A DNA stretch of 64,000 nucleotides, from positions 3,596,001-3,660,000 of the forward strand of contig NZ_CP071238.1 of NCBI RefSeq assembly GCF_017299535.1, written 5' to 3'. Position numbers and translations under genes: made by a program. Of this stretch, positions 1 to 10,257 are shown in pieces. Position 1 is the first letter of the stretch. Each line of letters begins with the position of its first letter. The notes beneath the pieces are model-generated. The model worked only from the letters and a program-made list of their open reading frames with translations. It ran no database searches and was not told the origin of the DNA. Source of the DNA: Serratia marcescens subsp. marcescens ATCC 13880. Lineage in GTDB: Bacteria > Pseudomonadota > Gammaproteobacteria > Enterobacterales > Enterobacteriaceae.

Positions 1-880
1 CCGCCGACTGCGGCGTCATCGCCAGCTCGCCAAAGGCGCGCGCTTCGGCCTCATAGCCGCTGGCGCTGCCGTGATCCAGCCCGGTGCGCACCACCTGAAT
101 AATGCGCTCCGCCGCCGGGTAGTTGCCGTGGGTTTTCGCCAACGTTTTCTTGCGCACGATGCTGAACAGCAGATTTCTGCCCAGCGGGCCGTTGAGCAGG
201 CGATCCTGCCACGGCAGCTCGCGCTGATGTTTCCAGCCCTGTTTCACCCGCTCGATGGCGGTCTGCAACAGGATCGACTGCGGCACGGCGTCGTCCACCA
301 GCCCCATGCGCAGCGCCTGGCGGGCGCGAATGTGCTTGCCGGTCAGGATCATGTCCAGCGCCTTGGCGGCGCCGATCAGGCGCGGCAGGCGCTGAGTGCC
401 GCCAGAGCCCGGCAGCAGGCCCAGCTGCACTTCCGGCAGACCGAGCGCGGTTTTGTCATCCAGCGAACAGACGCGGCCGTGGCAGGCCAGCGCCAACTCC
501 AGGCCGCCGCCAAGGCAGGCGCCGTGGATGGCGGCCACCACCGGCACCGGGAAGGCGGCGATCTGCGCCAGCGTGCTCTGCCCTTTCTTGGCCAGCGTTT
601 CCGCCTCTTTGGCGCTGGTGCAGGCGGCGATCATGGTGATGTCGGCGCCGGCGATAAACGAGTCCGGCTTGCCGGAAACGATCACCAGCCCTTCCAGCGC
701 GGTATGCTGCTGCGCCCGGATCAGCACGTCATTCACCTGTTCGACGAACTCGGCCTTGAGCGTATTGACCTTGTCGCCCGGCACGTCGATGGTGATCACG
801 CCGATATTGTCGGGGCGAATCGTCAGCTGAAAGGCCGACGGTTTGGCCCGCTGTTCGTGCAATGCGTTTTCGGCACTCAT
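1..880 (-). CDS. fadJ: Fatty acid oxidation complex subunit alpha FadJ (partial, N-terminal 293 residues)
   Basis: Bifunctional enoyl-CoA hydratase / 3-hydroxyacyl-CoA dehydrogenase, the alpha subunit paired with FadI in beta-oxidation, mainly anaerobic in E. coli. Only the N-terminal crotonase-fold domain is in the window; the gene runs off the left edge. Visible: the oxyanion-hole segment SFIAGADI (about residues 74-81), the [11 protein letters not shown] helix with a candidate catalytic Glu at 128, and GLPEVQLG with the second Glu at 150. The start ATG at 880 overlaps the fadI stop as TAATG, so the two are translationally coupled. Family assignment is firm. FadJ is preferred over FadB because of the FadI partner and the yfcZ-fadL neighbourhood. 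Confidence 0.95.
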   Translation of the reverse strand, partial: MSAENALHEQRAKPSAFQLTIRPDNIGVITIDVPGDKVNTLKAEFVEQVNDVLIRAQQHTALEGLVIVSGKPDSFIAGADITMIAACTSAKEAETLAKKGQSTLAQIAAFPVPVVAAIHGACLGGGLELALACHGRVCSLDDKTALGLPEVQLGLLPGSGGTQRLPRLIGAAKALDMILTGKHIRARQALRMGLVDDAVPQSILLQTAIERVKQGWKHQRELPWQDRLLNGPLGRNLLFSIVRKKTLAKTHGNYPAAERIIQVVRTGLDHGSASGYEAEARAFGELAMTPQSA

Positions 881-2190
881 TATTCCACCTCCACGATCAT
901 CGCGGCACCTAACCCGCCGGCGGCGCAGGCGGTGGTCAGGCCCAACCCGCCGCCTCGGCGTTTCAGCTCGCGCAGCGTCTGGGTGATCATGCGCGCGCCG
1001 GTGGCGGCGAACGGGTGGCCATAGGCGATGGAACCGCCCAAGACGTTGAATTTGTCCATGTCCACCTCGCCGATCGCCTGGCTGCGGCCAAGCTTCTCGC
1101 GGGCGAACGCTTCGCTGGCGAACATCTTCAGGTTAGCCAGCGTTTGCGCGGCGAAAGCTTCATGCATGTCGATGAGCGTCAGATCGGCCAGACCGATGCC
1201 GGCGCGATCCAGCGCCAGCGGCGTAGCGTAAGAAGGCCCCAGCAGCATGTCTTCCCACACGTCGATGGCGGCGAAGGCGAAACTGCGCAGATAGCCGAGC
1301 GGCTGCAGCCCCAGCGCTTTGGCGCGCGATTCGCTCATCATCAATACCGCCGCCGCGCCGTCGGTCAGCGGCGTGCTGTTGGCCGCGGTGACGCTGCCAT
1401 GCTTGCGATCGAACGCCGGTTTCAGCTTGGCGTAAGAAGCCAGGCTGGAGTCTTTGCGGATATTGTTGTCTTCGGAAAGCTGGGCGCGGTAAGGCGGCAC
1501 GTAGGCGGTCATCACCTCGTCGCGCAGCCACCCCTCCCGCCAGGCTCTGGCCGCCAGTTCGTGGGAACGGTGCGCCAGCGCATCCTGCGCTTCGCGGGTG
1601 ATGCCGTGGCTTTTCGCCATCTGCTCAGCGGTATCGCCCATGCGCAGACCGGTGGAATACTCCGCCACCGCCGGCGGCACCGGCATCAGATCGCGGAATT
1701 TCAGCCGGCTGAACAGTTTGAGACGCTGCGACAGCGTGCGCGCCTTGTTGACGTCCACCAGCGTGCGCGCCAACGCCTTGCTGACCCCGATCGGCAAGAC
1801 GGAAGAAGAGTCCGCCCCGCCGGCGATGCCGACGCTGATGCTGCCGGCCATGATGCTCTCCGCCACGTTGGCGATCGCCTGGAAGCTGGTGGCGCAGGCG
1901 CGCGACACGCTGTAAGCGTCGGTATGAACGCTCATGCCGGTGCCAAGCACGATTTCACGCGCGATGTTCGGCGCCTCGGGCATTTGCACCACCTGGCCGA
2001 ACACCAGCTGTTCGATCAGTTGCGGATCGATGCCGCTGCGCGCCAATAGCTCGCTCACCGCCGTTTTCCCTAAATCCACCGCCGGAATGCCGTGATAGGC
2101 AGTCGCCTGTTTGGCAAAGGGGGTACGCAGTCCATTCACAATCGCAATGCGGTCACCATGACGGGTCACCAACGGCAGTGCCTTACTCAT
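880..2190 (-). CDS. fadI: 3-ketoacyl-CoA thiolase FadI
   Basis: Thiolase that cleaves 3-ketoacyl-CoA to acetyl-CoA and a shortened acyl-CoA, beta subunit of the FadIJ complex. With the start at 2190 the product is 436 residues, the length of E. coli FadI. Catalytic residues fall where expected: nucleophilic Cys99 in SRACATS, His392 in GHPFAATG and Cys422 in TACAAGG. The reading frame extends upstream to 2265, but the start at 2190 has a good ribosome site (GGGAG) about six bases before it and matches the family N-terminus MSKALPL. First gene of a fadIJ operon, with a FadR-like operator about 40 bases upstream. Confidence 0.96.
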   Translation of the reverse strand: MSKALPLVTRHGDRIAIVNGLRTPFAKQATAYHGIPAVDLGKTAVSELLARSGIDPQLIEQLVFGQVVQMPEAPNIAREIVLGTGMSVHTDAYSVSRACATSFQAIANVAESIMAGSISVGIAGGADSSSVLPIGVSKALARTLVDVNKARTLSQRLKLFSRLKFRDLMPVPPAVAEYSTGLRMGDTAEQMAKSHGITREAQDALAHRSHELAARAWREGWLRDEVMTAYVPPYRAQLSEDNNIRKDSSLASYAKLKPAFDRKHGSVTAANSTPLTDGAAAVLMMSESRAKALGLQPLGYLRSFAFAAIDVWEDMLLGPSYATPLALDRAGIGLADLTLIDMHEAFAAQTLANLKMFASEAFAREKLGRSQAIGEVDMDKFNVLGGSIAYGHPFAATGARMITQTLRELKRRGGGLGLTTACAAGGLGAAMIVEVE

Positions 2191-2230
2191 AAATGCTCCC
2201 GAAGAAAATAACGTCAGCGCAATGGGCAGA

Positions 2231-2247
2231 AAGAGGTCTGACCTGAT
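2231..2247. promoter_or_regulatory. Probable FadR operator of fadIJ
   Basis: The core GGTCTGACC lies in a 17-base stretch matching 13 of 17 positions of the FadR consensus AGCTGGTCYGAYNTGTT as I recall it. It sits 41 bases before the fadI start codon, where a repressor would cover the promoter. FadR is known to repress fad genes in the absence of long-chain acyl-CoA. The site is inferred from sequence only. Confidence 0.7.
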
Positions 2248-2346
2248 GAGGTCATTGTTAACCAAACGGTTACATTTGGCAAACCGGCAGAGATCAAAAC
2301 TGCGAGCAGGCGCACTTTCTATGGGGAACGAGGCGGAGAAGGAAAT

Positions 2347-2375
2347 CCCCGGCGCGCAGCAGGCGGCGCCGGGGG
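2347..2375 (-). terminator. Hairpin just after yfcZ
   Basis: GC-rich inverted repeat (CCCCGGCGC pairing with GCGCCGGGG) immediately downstream of the yfcZ stop. On the minus strand it is followed by only a weak T-run, so it may be a moderate terminator or simply an mRNA 3' stem. Confidence 0.5.
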
Positions 2376-2386
2376 TAAAGCGGGGA

Positions 2387-2683
2387 TTAACGCAGGCCGA
2401 GCTGGAAGATCAGGGTTTCCGCCTGGCAGGCGAAGGTGAAATCGGCCTCCAACTGCACGCCGCCGTCAACCGGTTTAATGCTACTGCTGATGTCACAAGG
2501 ATCGGACTCGACCGCGCGCGCCTTTTCGCTCAGGGCCGCCAGCATCGCCTCCGCATCTTGTTGATTACCGAACACCTGGCTGTAGGACGCGGTGCAATCG
2601 GTGTTATCCATCACGGTGCCGACATCCACGCAGCAACACGCGGCGGTTTCCTGGGCGCTGCATTTATTAATTGCATCTGACAT
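2387..2683 (-). CDS. yfcZ: YfcZ/YiiS family protein (DUF406)
   Basis: Small 98-residue cytosolic protein of unknown function, very close to E. coli YfcZ. Recognisable family segments are [12 protein letters not shown] near the N-terminus, [18 protein letters not shown] and the C-terminal [17 protein letters not shown]. It contains several Cys, including a CCC run at about residues 16-18, but no known catalytic motif. Position between fadI and fadL is the same as in E. coli, although no metabolic link to fatty acids is established. Transcribed alone, ending at a GC-rich hairpin. Confidence 0.9.
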   Translation of the reverse strand: MSDAINKCSAQETAACCCVDVGTVMDNTDCTASYSQVFGNQQDAEAMLAALSEKARAVESDPCDISSSIKPVDGGVQLEADFTFACQAETLIFQLGLR

Positions 2684-3088
2684 GATTGGTTCTCCTCAAG
2701 GGCCTCTGTTATCAGCCCAAATTGCCGTTTCACTCACCGGCACAAAGCCACAAAATTCTGCGGGTATTTTACGCTTCCACGCCGGCAATCACTAGCACTT
2801 ACTTTTACTGGGTGTTTTAAGTGATGGAAATCACAAATAAAAATGAGCATCTGCTAAGGAACGGTAAGAATTTTGTTATTTACCGCTGGCTTTTTGTTAA
2901 GCAGATCTCTTTTTTGATATCAGATTGGAAATATTTCAAAAACAAACTTGCAACAATTTCACAGGTCAGACCTATACTTCAGCCACTGGTCTGATTTGTC
3001 TGAACGATAACGGACCCTACAATCCCGCGCTCCTTGTTACTTCGTGTAACAATAGTTTAAATAATAAACACATAATGAGGTTTTGGTC
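2684..3088. promoter_or_regulatory. yfcZ/fadL divergent control region with two FadR-like sites
   Basis: A 405-base region between the divergent starts of yfcZ and fadL. Two FadR-like sites are visible: 2984-3000 (core CTGGTCTGATTTGT, 14 of 17 consensus positions) and a weaker 2960-2976 (core AGGTCAGACC). E. coli fadL is also controlled by tandem FadR sites, so the arrangement is conserved. The stretch about 2815-2960 is AT-rich and otherwise holds no open frame that I would call. Confidence 0.75.
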
Positions 3089-4429
3089 ATGAGCCAGAAA
3101 AACCTATTGACTAAATCAGCTCTCGCAGCTGCAGTGGCAATTATTTCTTCAAACGTGTCTGCCGCAGGATTCCAGCTGAATGAGTTCTCATCAGCTGGTT
3201 TAGGACGTTCGTATTCTGGCGAAGGCGCCATGGCGGATACGGCGGCTTCCGCAAGCCGCAACCCGGCGTTGTTGATGATGTATACCCGCCCCGAGCTGTC
3301 CATCGGCGCAGTCTTCATCGACCCGGACGTTGACATCACCGGCAAATCGCCTTCCGGCGCCAGCCTGGACTCCAAAAATATCGCCCCTGTCGCCTGGGTG
3401 CCGAACCTGCATTATGTTCACCCGATTAACGATCAGTTCGCCGTAGGCGGCTCGGTCACCAGCAACTTCGGTTTGGCGACCGAATTCAACGACGGTTATA
3501 CCGCCGGCGCTTACGGCGGTAAGACCGATCTGACTACCGTTAACCTCAACCTGAGCGGCGCCTACCGTCTGAATCAACACTTCAGCTTCGGTCTGGGCTT
3601 CGATGCGGTGTACGCCAAAGCCAAACTGGAACGTTACGCCGGTGAATTGCCGAAACTGCTTGCAGGTCAAGGCCTGCAAACCGGTAGATTAACGCCTCAG
3701 CAAGCCGGAATGATCGCTCAAATCCCTGGCGATACCCAGATTTCTCACCTGAAAGGCGATAAATGGGGTTACGGCTGGAACGCCGGCATCCTGTACGAAG
3801 TGGATGAAAACAACCGTTACGGCTTCACCTATCGCTCTGAAGTCAAAATCAAGTTCGACGGCGATTACAAGAGCAGCCTGCCAGCACAATTCAACCCTCT
3901 GACTCAATCTCTGGGCTTAGGCTTGCCTTGGGGCACCAGCGGCAGCACCATCCCGGGTTCTCTGGATCTGAACCTGCCGGAAATGTGGGAGCTGTCCGGT
4001 TACAACAAAGTGGCGCCGCAGTGGGCCATTCACTACAGCCTGGCCTATACCAGCTGGAGCCAGTTCCAGGAGTTGAGAGCCACCGGCAACAATGGTCAGA
4101 CGCTGTTCGAGAAGCATGAAGGCTTCCGCGATGCCTACCGTATCGCGCTGGGCACCACCTACTTCTACGACGACAACTGGACCTTCCGGACCGGTATCGC
4201 CTTCGATGACAGCCCGGTGCCCGCCCAAAACCGTTCGATCTCCATTCCCGATCAGGACCGTTTCTGGCTGAGTGCCGGTACTACCTATGCGTTCAACAAA
4301 GACGCCTCGGTTGATGTCGGCGTGTCCTACATGCACGGCCAGAAAGTCACCATCAACGAAGGCCCTTACACCTTCAACTCGGTGGGTAAAGCCTGGCTGT
4401 ACGGCGCCAACTTCAACTACCGCTTCTAA
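3089..4429 (+). CDS. fadL: Long-chain fatty acid outer membrane transporter FadL
   Basis: Outer membrane beta-barrel that admits long-chain fatty acids for beta-oxidation. The 446-residue product has the FadL N-terminus [12 protein letters not shown], a signal peptide ending near [10 protein letters not shown], the family plug region ([14 protein letters not shown], then [10 protein letters not shown]) and a barrel ending in the aromatic terminus NFNYRF. Start at 3089 is preferred over an in-frame TTG six bases upstream because of the E. coli-like N-terminus and the AGG at 3078-3080. Single gene, repressed by FadR by inference from the two upstream operators, and followed by an intrinsic terminator. 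Confidence 0.97.
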   Translation: MSQKNLLTKSALAAAVAIISSNVSAAGFQLNEFSSAGLGRSYSGEGAMADTAASASRNPALLMMYTRPELSIGAVFIDPDVDITGKSPSGASLDSKNIAPVAWVPNLHYVHPINDQFAVGGSVTSNFGLATEFNDGYTAGAYGGKTDLTTVNLNLSGAYRLNQHFSFGLGFDAVYAKAKLERYAGELPKLLAGQGLQTGRLTPQQAGMIAQIPGDTQISHLKGDKWGYGWNAGILYEVDENNRYGFTYRSEVKIKFDGDYKSSLPAQFNPLTQSLGLGLPWGTSGSTIPGSLDLNLPEMWELSGYNKVAPQWAIHYSLAYTSWSQFQELRATGNNGQTLFEKHEGFRDAYRIALGTTYFYDDNWTFRTGIAFDDSPVPAQNRSISIPDQDRFWLSAGTTYAFNKDASVDVGVSYMHGQKVTINEGPYTFNSVGKAWLYGANFNYRF

Positions 4430-4449
4430 TTTCGCCTGAGATGGATGCC

Positions 4450-4473
4450 AAAGCGCCCCCTGGGGCGCTTTTT
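4450..4473 (+). terminator. fadL intrinsic terminator
   Basis: Perfect hairpin AAGCGCCCC/GGGGCGCTT followed by a T-run, 20 bases after the fadL stop. Confidence 0.9.
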
Positions 4474-4500
4474 CTTTGCCTGCCGCTTGCCGCCGGCATA

Positions 4501-4529
4501 AAAAAAAAACCCGCCTGACGGCGGGTTTT
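4501..4529 (-). terminator. mlaA intrinsic terminator
   Basis: Stem CCCGCC/GGCGGG flanked by a nine-A run that reads as a T-tract on the minus strand, 20 bases after the mlaA stop. Confidence 0.9.
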
Positions 4530-4549
4530 CATTGGCATAATGCCCAGGA

Positions 4550-5308
4550 TTACTGCGAGTCGATCTCGTCCAGTTCGCCCTGAATCGCCTTGGCGTTCGG
4601 GTTCTCTTCCGGCTTGAGCGAGCCGCCGTTGGCGATGAAATCGTGGCGCTGGAAGTAAGCCTCGCGCACCATGACATAAGGATCGGAAGAGTTGCGCAGC
4701 AGGCCGTCGGAATCCAGCAGTTGAGCGCGGGTTTCGATACCCTCGACCACCCATTTGCCCGCCGACATCCAGAAGGTCAGGTAGCTCAGCATCGGATACA
4801 GCGTATCCGCAAAGTCGCCGCCTTCGTCACGCAGCGTGAAGCTGCCGTAGCCCGGCAACATCACGTACGGGCCGTAACCCACATCGTAATGACCCAGCGT
4901 GCTGCCGAAGCGGTTCGGTTCTTCGCGCGCCAGTTTCGGGTTGGCCATGCCGGCCACATCGATCAGACCGCCCATCCCAAGCAGGGTGTTCAGGAAGAAA
5001 CGGTTGAAGTGGATCATCCCGCGGTAGGGATCGCCCTTCAGGAAGGCGTTGACCATGCTGGCCGGCTCTTCCAGGTTGGAGGTGAAGTTGCTGATGCCGT
5101 TACGCGCCGGCATCGGCACGTAGTCGCGCCAGGCCACCGCGACCGGACGCAGAATATAAGGATCCAGGACGTTGTAGTTGAAGTCGAACATCGTCCGGTT
5201 AAATCCTTCCAGAGGATCGGAACGCCCTTGCGGCTCATTGTCTGGCGCGCTGGCACAGCCCACCAGTAATGCCGCTGCGAATGCCACCCCAGTCAGGCGA
5301 AAGTTCAT
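4550..5308 (-). CDS. mlaA: Phospholipid-binding outer membrane lipoprotein MlaA (VacJ)
   Basis: Outer membrane component of the Mla retrograde phospholipid transport system, which removes mislocalised phospholipids from the outer leaflet together with the porin partner and MlaC. The 252-residue product has a lipoprotein signal with lipobox LLVGC, then the family signature GRSDPLEGFNRTMFDFN, FFLNTLLGMGGLIDVA and the conserved C-terminal block IETRAQLLDSDGLL. The start at 5308 is chosen because GGAG lies just upstream of it and it gives the family N-terminus; an upstream ATG at 5320 overlaps that ribosome site. In E. coli the gene also lies next to fadL. Confidence 0.96.
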   Translation of the reverse strand: MNFRLTGVAFAAALLVGCASAPDNEPQGRSDPLEGFNRTMFDFNYNVLDPYILRPVAVAWRDYVPMPARNGISNFTSNLEEPASMVNAFLKGDPYRGMIHFNRFFLNTLLGMGGLIDVAGMANPKLAREEPNRFGSTLGHYDVGYGPYVMLPGYGSFTLRDEGGDFADTLYPMLSYLTFWMSAGKWVVEGIETRAQLLDSDGLLRNSSDPYVMVREAYFQRHDFIANGGSLKPEENPNAKAIQGELDEIDSQ

Positions 5309-5336
5309 ATTTTTCTCCATAAAAACACGTTCGGTC

Positions 5337-6551
5337 TTATTTTTCAGGGACCTGCTTGTTTATCTGAACGCTAACCTGCTCTTTGCCGCTGAATGTCTGC
5401 AGCGAGCTTTCGCCGAACCAGTCCCCCGGCTGCGGCGTGGCCAATCCGTCCTGTGAGAGGCGCACACGCACCTGCACCTGATGCTGTGCCGAGAGTAGAC
5501 GCTCGGGCATCATGGCGTTGCTGTCGTCCAGAGAGAAAGACAGCGGAAAACGGCTCAACGGCAATTGTTTTACCGCGACCGGCACCGGGCTGACGCCGTC
5601 GGTCACCGAGATAACCAGCGTCCCCTGCGGCGGCATGGCTTTCGCCGCCTGCGGTGACAGTGAAACAGTCACATTCAGTTTAACAGTTTCTCCGCCGGCC
5701 TGGGCTTTTGCTTGTGCAATACTGCGCTTTATCACTTCCGCGCGCGGATCGTTGGCCGGCAGCAGCTGCAGCATCACTTGCCAGGCGCCGATCGCCTGTT
5801 TGAAATCGCCCTGTTCGAAGGCATTGAACGCCAGCAGGCTCAGCACCCGCGGATCGCTGTGGTTTTCCGCGATCATGCGCCGCAACAGCTGCGTCGCCTG
5901 CTTGTTATCCTCCGGATCGTTGGATCGCGTCAAGACCTCGGCATAGCCGAGCCGCACTTCCAGACTATTCGGATCCAATTGATAAGCATGAGCAAAGGCC
6001 TGCGTGGCGGTAGTGGCATTGTTCAACGCCATGCCGACGCGCCCCAGCATCATCCAGTCGTTGATATTGCGATCGTCCTGCTGCAGCGCGGTGCGCAGCC
6101 CCAACCCGAGACGGGCAATCTCTTCCATGCTCAGCGGTTTGGCGCGCTCATTGGCGACGCGCTCGCGCAATTCCGGCATTTGCGCCTGCACCAGGCGCCA
6201 GTCCAGCACCTGCGCCAGCCCGCCGGTTTTCAGATAAAAGCCAACGGTCACCGCCAGCAATAACAGCACGCCCGGCACCAGCGCCCAGCGGTTGATCGGC
6301 TTCGCCTGCGCCATCTGCTCGGCCGGGATATCGTTCAACAGGTTCTGTTGCAGCTCTTTGACCAGTTCCGGACGCTCGGCTACCACGCCCTGCTGCTCAT
6401 CCTGCTCCAACTCGCTGAGGCGATCCTGATAAAACGCCTTGTTCAACGCATCGCGCGTGGCGGCGCTCTGCTTGCCGTGGCGCATCGCCGGCACCACCAG
6501 CAACGCGGCGGCGCCGGCCAGCAACACGCAAATAATCAGCCAAAAAGCCAT
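5337..6551 (-). CDS. ccmI: c-type cytochrome biogenesis protein CcmI
   Basis: Apocytochrome c chaperone of the System I heme ligation machinery. The 404 residues show an N-terminal membrane segment (about 2-20), a heptad-rich cytoplasmic loop (DRLSELEQDEQQG), a second membrane helix near residues 90-108 and a periplasmic TPR region (about 145-280, e.g. LDPNSLEVRLGYAEVL) that would bind the apocytochrome C-terminus. In E. coli this region is fused to CcmH; here it is a separate gene whose ATG overlaps the ccmH stop as TAATG. Last gene of the ccm operon. Confidence 0.9.
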   Translation of the reverse strand: MAFWLIICVLLAGAAALLVVPAMRHGKQSAATRDALNKAFYQDRLSELEQDEQQGVVAERPELVKELQQNLLNDIPAEQMAQAKPINRWALVPGVLLLLAVTVGFYLKTGGLAQVLDWRLVQAQMPELRERVANERAKPLSMEEIARLGLGLRTALQQDDRNINDWMMLGRVGMALNNATTATQAFAHAYQLDPNSLEVRLGYAEVLTRSNDPEDNKQATQLLRRMIAENHSDPRVLSLLAFNAFEQGDFKQAIGAWQVMLQLLPANDPRAEVIKRSIAQAKAQAGGETVKLNVTVSLSPQAAKAMPPQGTLVISVTDGVSPVPVAVKQLPLSRFPLSFSLDDSNAMMPERLLSAQHQVQVRVRLSQDGLATPQPGDWFGESSLQTFSGKEQVSVQINKQVPEK

Positions 6552-7018
6552 TAGGGTTTCTTCCTGTCAGTCTCTTGCAACAGCGCCGCCAGGCGCTGCC
6601 GTTCCCGTTCGGAGAATGCATCGTCCACCGCCGCGTCGGGCTTGCGACGGGTGCGCAGGATCACCACCGCCCCGCCGATCAATACGAACAGCAGCGGGCC
6701 GATCCACAAGATCAGCGTCGCCGGCGTTACCGGCGGCTCGTAGGTGACGAAGTTGCCATAACGCGCCACCATGTAATCGATGATCTGCTGCTTGCTTTGC
6801 CCCTGCATCATCAGCTCGTACACCTTGGTGCGCATGTCGGCGGCGATAATGGCGTTGGAATCGGCAATGCTGTTGTTCTGGCATTTCGGGCAGCGCAGCT
6901 GTTCGGTCAACTCGCGATACTGCTGCTCCTGCTCGACGGAGTTGAAGCGATAGGTATCGATCGCCGCGGCGGCGCTCCAGCTAAGCAGCGCGGCGCACAG
7001 CAGAACAATCAACCTCAT
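6551..7018 (-). CDS. ccmH: Cytochrome c-type biogenesis protein CcmH (thiol reductase)
   Basis: Periplasm-facing thioredox protein that keeps apocytochrome CxxCH cysteines reduced before heme attachment. The 155 residues contain a signal/anchor helix, the diagnostic motif LRCPKCQNNSI (CxxC at about residues 43-46) and a C-terminal membrane helix (about 103-123) followed by a basic tail. Start at 7018 overlaps the ccmG stop as ATGA. The protein matches only the N-terminal half of E. coli CcmH; the TPR half is encoded separately as ccmI. Confidence 0.93.
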   Translation of the reverse strand: MRLIVLLCAALLSWSAAAAIDTYRFNSVEQEQQYRELTEQLRCPKCQNNSIADSNAIIAADMRTKVYELMMQGQSKQQIIDYMVARYGNFVTYEPPVTPATLILWIGPLLFVLIGGAVVILRTRRKPDAAVDDAFSERERQRLAALLQETDRKKP

Positions 7019-7566
7019 GCCTCACCCCCGTACTTTTTATACAGCGGCAGCACTTCCTGCTGCCAGACGCGCTCATTCATGTCGCCGGCGTGGCGATAGC
7101 GAATGATCCCCTGGCCGTCGATAAGGAAGGTCTCAGGCGCGCCGTACACCCCGAGATCCAACCCCAGCATGCCGTCACCGTCGTACAGGCTGAGCGCATA
7201 GGGATTGCCCAGGGAATTCAGCCAGGCCACCGCCTTGGCGCGATCGTCTTTATAGTTCAGGCCGACCACCCGTACGCCGCGCGCCGCCAGCGTATTGAGA
7301 TACTGATGTTCCGCGCGGCAGGTCGGGCACCAGGTGGCCCAGACGTTGAGCAAGATCGGCTTGCCGTCGCGCAGCACCGCCTGATCGTAGGTTTTGCCGG
7401 GCTGATCCAGCGATTCCAGCTTGAAGGTCGGCACCGGTTTGCCGATCAGCGCCGACTCCAGCATGGTCGGATCTTCGCCGCCGGCGTTGCGCGTCAGTTG
7501 CACCATCAGGGCCGCCACCAGCAGCAGGAAGAGCACCAACGGGATAAACAGCAGCTTACGCTTCAT
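7015..7566 (-). CDS. ccmG: Thiol:disulfide interchange protein CcmG (DsbE)
   Basis: Membrane-anchored thioredoxin-fold reductase that passes electrons to CcmH and apocytochrome c. The 183-residue product starts at the ATG at 7566 ([13 protein letters not shown]), giving an N-terminal anchor helix, and carries the active site WATWCPTCRAEH. It overlaps the ccmF stop by four bases. The longer frame reading in from 8061 is antisense-like junk within ccmF and has no family similarity. Confidence 0.95.
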   Translation of the reverse strand: MKRKLLFIPLVLFLLLVAALMVQLTRNAGGEDPTMLESALIGKPVPTFKLESLDQPGKTYDQAVLRDGKPILLNVWATWCPTCRAEHQYLNTLAARGVRVVGLNYKDDRAKAVAWLNSLGNPYALSLYDGDGMLGLDLGVYGAPETFLIDGQGIIRYRHAGDMNERVWQQEVLPLYKKYGGEA

Positions 7567-9533
7567 GATTGCGCCTCCAGCTTGCCTTCGCGCTTGAGCT
7601 TTTTGCTCATGCGATAACGCGGGTCGAGAATGCACAGCAGGCCGCCGATCGCCATAAAGACGCCGCCGAACCAGATCCAGCGCACGAAGGGTTTGTAATA
7701 CAGACGCACCGCCCAGGATCCGTCTTCCAGCTCCTCGCCCAGCGCCGCGTACAGATCGCGGCTGAACCCGCCGTCGATCGCCGCCTCGGTCATCATGCTG
7801 CGCGCCACGCTGTAGTAGCGTTTCTCCGCATGCAGCGTCGCCTCCGACTTGCCGTTGCGCGTCACGTCGATGATGCCGACGCCGCCGCTGTAGTTCGGGC
7901 CGCGAATGTCGTGCACGTCGCGGAACACGAAGTGATAATTGTGGATATCCACGCTGTCGCCGGCCTTCATCCGCACGTCGCGCTCCACGCTGTAGTTCTG
8001 GCTGAAGGCGATGCCGATCACCGTCACCGCCACGCCGAGGTGGCCGAGCACCATGCCCCAATGGCTGCGAGACAGCTGCCGCAGACCGCGCCAGAAACCG
8101 TGGCGGTGGGTGGCGCGCTCATGCAGCTCCATCAGCGTCAGGATGATCACCCACAGCGCCATGATCAGGCCCACCACCGTCATGCCGGCGATGCTGTCCT
8201 GCAGCAGCCACGGCAGCAGAATCGACAGCACCAGCGTCACCAGCAGCGCCACGCCGAGGCGGCGCCACAGCTTGCGCGGCTCATCGCGGCGCCAGCGCAC
8301 CAGCGGCCCGATACCCAACAGCAGCGCCAATGGCGCCATCAGCCAGGTGAACATGGTGTTGAAGAACGGCTCGCCGATCGAAATGCTGCCCAGCCCCAAC
8401 TGTTTGTGCACCAGCGGCAGCAGCGTGCCCAACAGCACCACCAGCATGGCGGCGATCAGCAACACGTTATTGCCCAGCAGGAAGGTCTCGCGCGAGAAAG
8501 TCTCGTGCTGCACCCGGCTGCGCACCTGGCCGCCCTTGACCGCGTACAGCAGCAGCGAACCGCCGATGACGATCACCAGATAGGCGAGAATAAACATGCC
8601 GCGCGCCGGATCGGAGGCGAAGGAGTGCACCGAGACCAGCACGCCGGAGCGCACCAGGAAGGTGCCCAGCAGGCACAGCGAGAAGGCGGTGATCGCCAGC
8701 AGCACCGTCCAGGCTTTGAACGTGCCGCGTTTTTCGGTCACCGCCAGCGAATGCATCAGCGCGGTGCCGGCCAGCCACGGCATAAAGGAGGCGTTCTCTA
8801 CCGGATCCCAGAACCACCAACCGCCCCAGCCCAACTCATAGTAGGCCCAGGCCGATCCGAGCACGATGCCCAGCGTGAGGAACACCCAGGCGGCGGTAGT
8901 CCACGGGCGTGACCAGCGCGCCCAGGCGGTGTCGAGCCGGCCGGCCATCAGCGAGGCGATGGCGAACGCGAAGGCGACCGAGAAGCCGACATAGCCCATG
9001 TACAGCAGCGGCGGGTGGAAGATCAGGCCGATATCCTGCAGCAGCGGGTTGAGATCGCTGCCGTCGATCGGGAAGTTCGGCAGCGTACGGGTGAACGGAT
9101 TGGAGGTCATGATGATGAACAGCAGGAAACCGGCGGTGATCATGCCCATCACCGACAGCACCCGCGCCACCGCGTCCTGCGGCATCGCCCGGCTGCACAA
9201 TGCCACCGCCAGCGACCAGCAGCTCAGCAGCAGCACCCACAGCAGCAGCGAACCTTCGTGCGCCCCCCAGGTGGCGGCGATGCGGTAATACACCGGCAGT
9301 TGGGTATTGGAGTTGGTGGCCACGTAGGCGACGGTAAAGTCATTGACCACGAAGGCATGCACCAGGCACAGGAACGCCAGCGCAATCGCGGCGAACATGC
9401 CATAGGTCAGCGGGCGGGCCACCGCCATCATGCGGCTGTCCTGTCGCGCCGCGCCCCACTGCGGGTAAATGCTCAGCAGCAGCGCGATCGCCAGCGCCAG
9501 GCACAGCAGAAAACTGCCCAGTTCTGGCATCAT
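7563..9533 (-). CDS. ccmF: Heme lyase subunit CcmF
   Basis: Large inner membrane protein that receives heme from holo-CcmE and, with CcmH/CcmI, ligates it to apocytochrome c. The 656 residues are mostly transmembrane and carry the tryptophan-rich WWD signature [16 protein letters not shown] (about residues 230-245) that handles heme on the periplasmic face. Start is MMPELGS, as in E. coli. Overlaps ccmE upstream and ccmG downstream by four bases each. Confidence 0.97.
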   Translation of the reverse strand: MMPELGSFLLCLALAIALLLSIYPQWGAARQDSRMMAVARPLTYGMFAAIALAFLCLVHAFVVNDFTVAYVATNSNTQLPVYYRIAATWGAHEGSLLLWVLLLSCWSLAVALCSRAMPQDAVARVLSVMGMITAGFLLFIIMTSNPFTRTLPNFPIDGSDLNPLLQDIGLIFHPPLLYMGYVGFSVAFAFAIASLMAGRLDTAWARWSRPWTTAAWVFLTLGIVLGSAWAYYELGWGGWWFWDPVENASFMPWLAGTALMHSLAVTEKRGTFKAWTVLLAITAFSLCLLGTFLVRSGVLVSVHSFASDPARGMFILAYLVIVIGGSLLLYAVKGGQVRSRVQHETFSRETFLLGNNVLLIAAMLVVLLGTLLPLVHKQLGLGSISIGEPFFNTMFTWLMAPLALLLGIGPLVRWRRDEPRKLWRRLGVALLVTLVLSILLPWLLQDSIAGMTVVGLIMALWVIILTLMELHERATHRHGFWRGLRQLSRSHWGMVLGHLGVAVTVIGIAFSQNYSVERDVRMKAGDSVDIHNYHFVFRDVHDIRGPNYSGGVGIIDVTRNGKSEATLHAEKRYYSVARSMMTEAAIDGGFSRDLYAALGEELEDGSWAVRLYYKPFVRWIWFGGVFMAIGGLLCILDPRYRMSKKLKREGKLEAQS

Positions 9534-10024
9534 GACTTGGCGCCCTCCGCCTGCGGCGCGTTATACGCTTCCGCCGGCCCTTTGTGATTCTCTTTCATCG
9601 CGTCGGCCACTTCCGGCGGTGTGTATTTCTCGTCGTGCTTGGCCAGCACTTCACGCGCGTTGACCACGTTGCCCTCGCCCAGCACGCCCTGCGCCACCAC
9701 ACCCTGCCCTTCGCGGAACAGGTCCGGCAGAATGCCGGTGTAGGTCACGCCGATCGCGCCGCGCGCGTCGTAAATCTTGAAGCTGACCTGCAGCGTATTG
9801 GGATCGCGTTTCACCGAGCCCGGCATCACCATGCCGCCGATGCGCAGCCGTTGGCCGACCTCGGGCTTCTCATGATTTTCGCCCTTGCCCTGCAGGATCT
9901 CACCCGGGGTATAGAACAGATCGATGTTGGAGCGCAGCGCGTACAGCATCAGGGTCGCGGTCAGCGCAATCCCGATCAGCACAACGATCGCCAGATAAAG
10001 GCGGCTTTTACGACGTGGATTCAC
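9530..10024 (-). CDS. ccmE: Heme chaperone CcmE
   Basis: Periplasmic heme chaperone anchored by one N-terminal helix (about residues 8-30). The covalent heme ligand is expected at His130 in [11 protein letters not shown], with Tyr134 as axial ligand; both are present. The 164-residue OB-fold protein takes heme from the CcmABCD complex and delivers it to CcmF. Four-base overlaps link it to ccmD and ccmF. Confidence 0.96.
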   Translation of the reverse strand: MNPRRKSRLYLAIVVLIGIALTATLMLYALRSNIDLFYTPGEILQGKGENHEKPEVGQRLRIGGMVMPGSVKRDPNTLQVSFKIYDARGAIGVTYTGILPDLFREGQGVVAQGVLGEGNVVNAREVLAKHDEKYTPPEVADAMKENHKGPAEAYNAPQAEGAKS

Positions 10025-10257
10025 AATGATTTCTCCCGCGGTGCGGCGGATTTTTGTTTTGATTGTTGCGCATGGCGAATGCGCCGCTCGCGCGCCTGAC
10101 GTCGGCCGATCTCGGCGAGCAACTGCCGCCGCTGCCAGACGGTGTGCGCCACCAGCCCCAACAGCGAAATCAGCGTGGCGGCGACCGCCAGCCAGACATA
10201 GAAGGCATAACCGCCCATGGCGAAAAACGCCGGCCAGGAATCGAATGCGGCATTCAT
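10021..10257 (-). CDS. ccmD: Heme exporter protein CcmD
   Basis: Small 78-residue inner membrane subunit needed to release holo-CcmE from CcmABC. One transmembrane helix (about residues 17-40, [20 protein letters not shown]) followed by a long, very basic cytoplasmic tail, which is the family pattern. The start at 10257 overlaps the ccmC stop as ATGA. A longer in-frame reading to 10458 lies inside ccmC and is not used. Confidence 0.93.
   Translation of the reverse strand: MNAAFDSWPAFFAMGGYAFYVWLAVAATLISLLGLVAHTVWQRRQLLAEIGRRQARERRIRHAQQSKQKSAAPREKSL

Noticed and set aside
7569..8912. 447-residue plus-strand frame
   Set aside because: Antisense to ccmF, same shadow effect.
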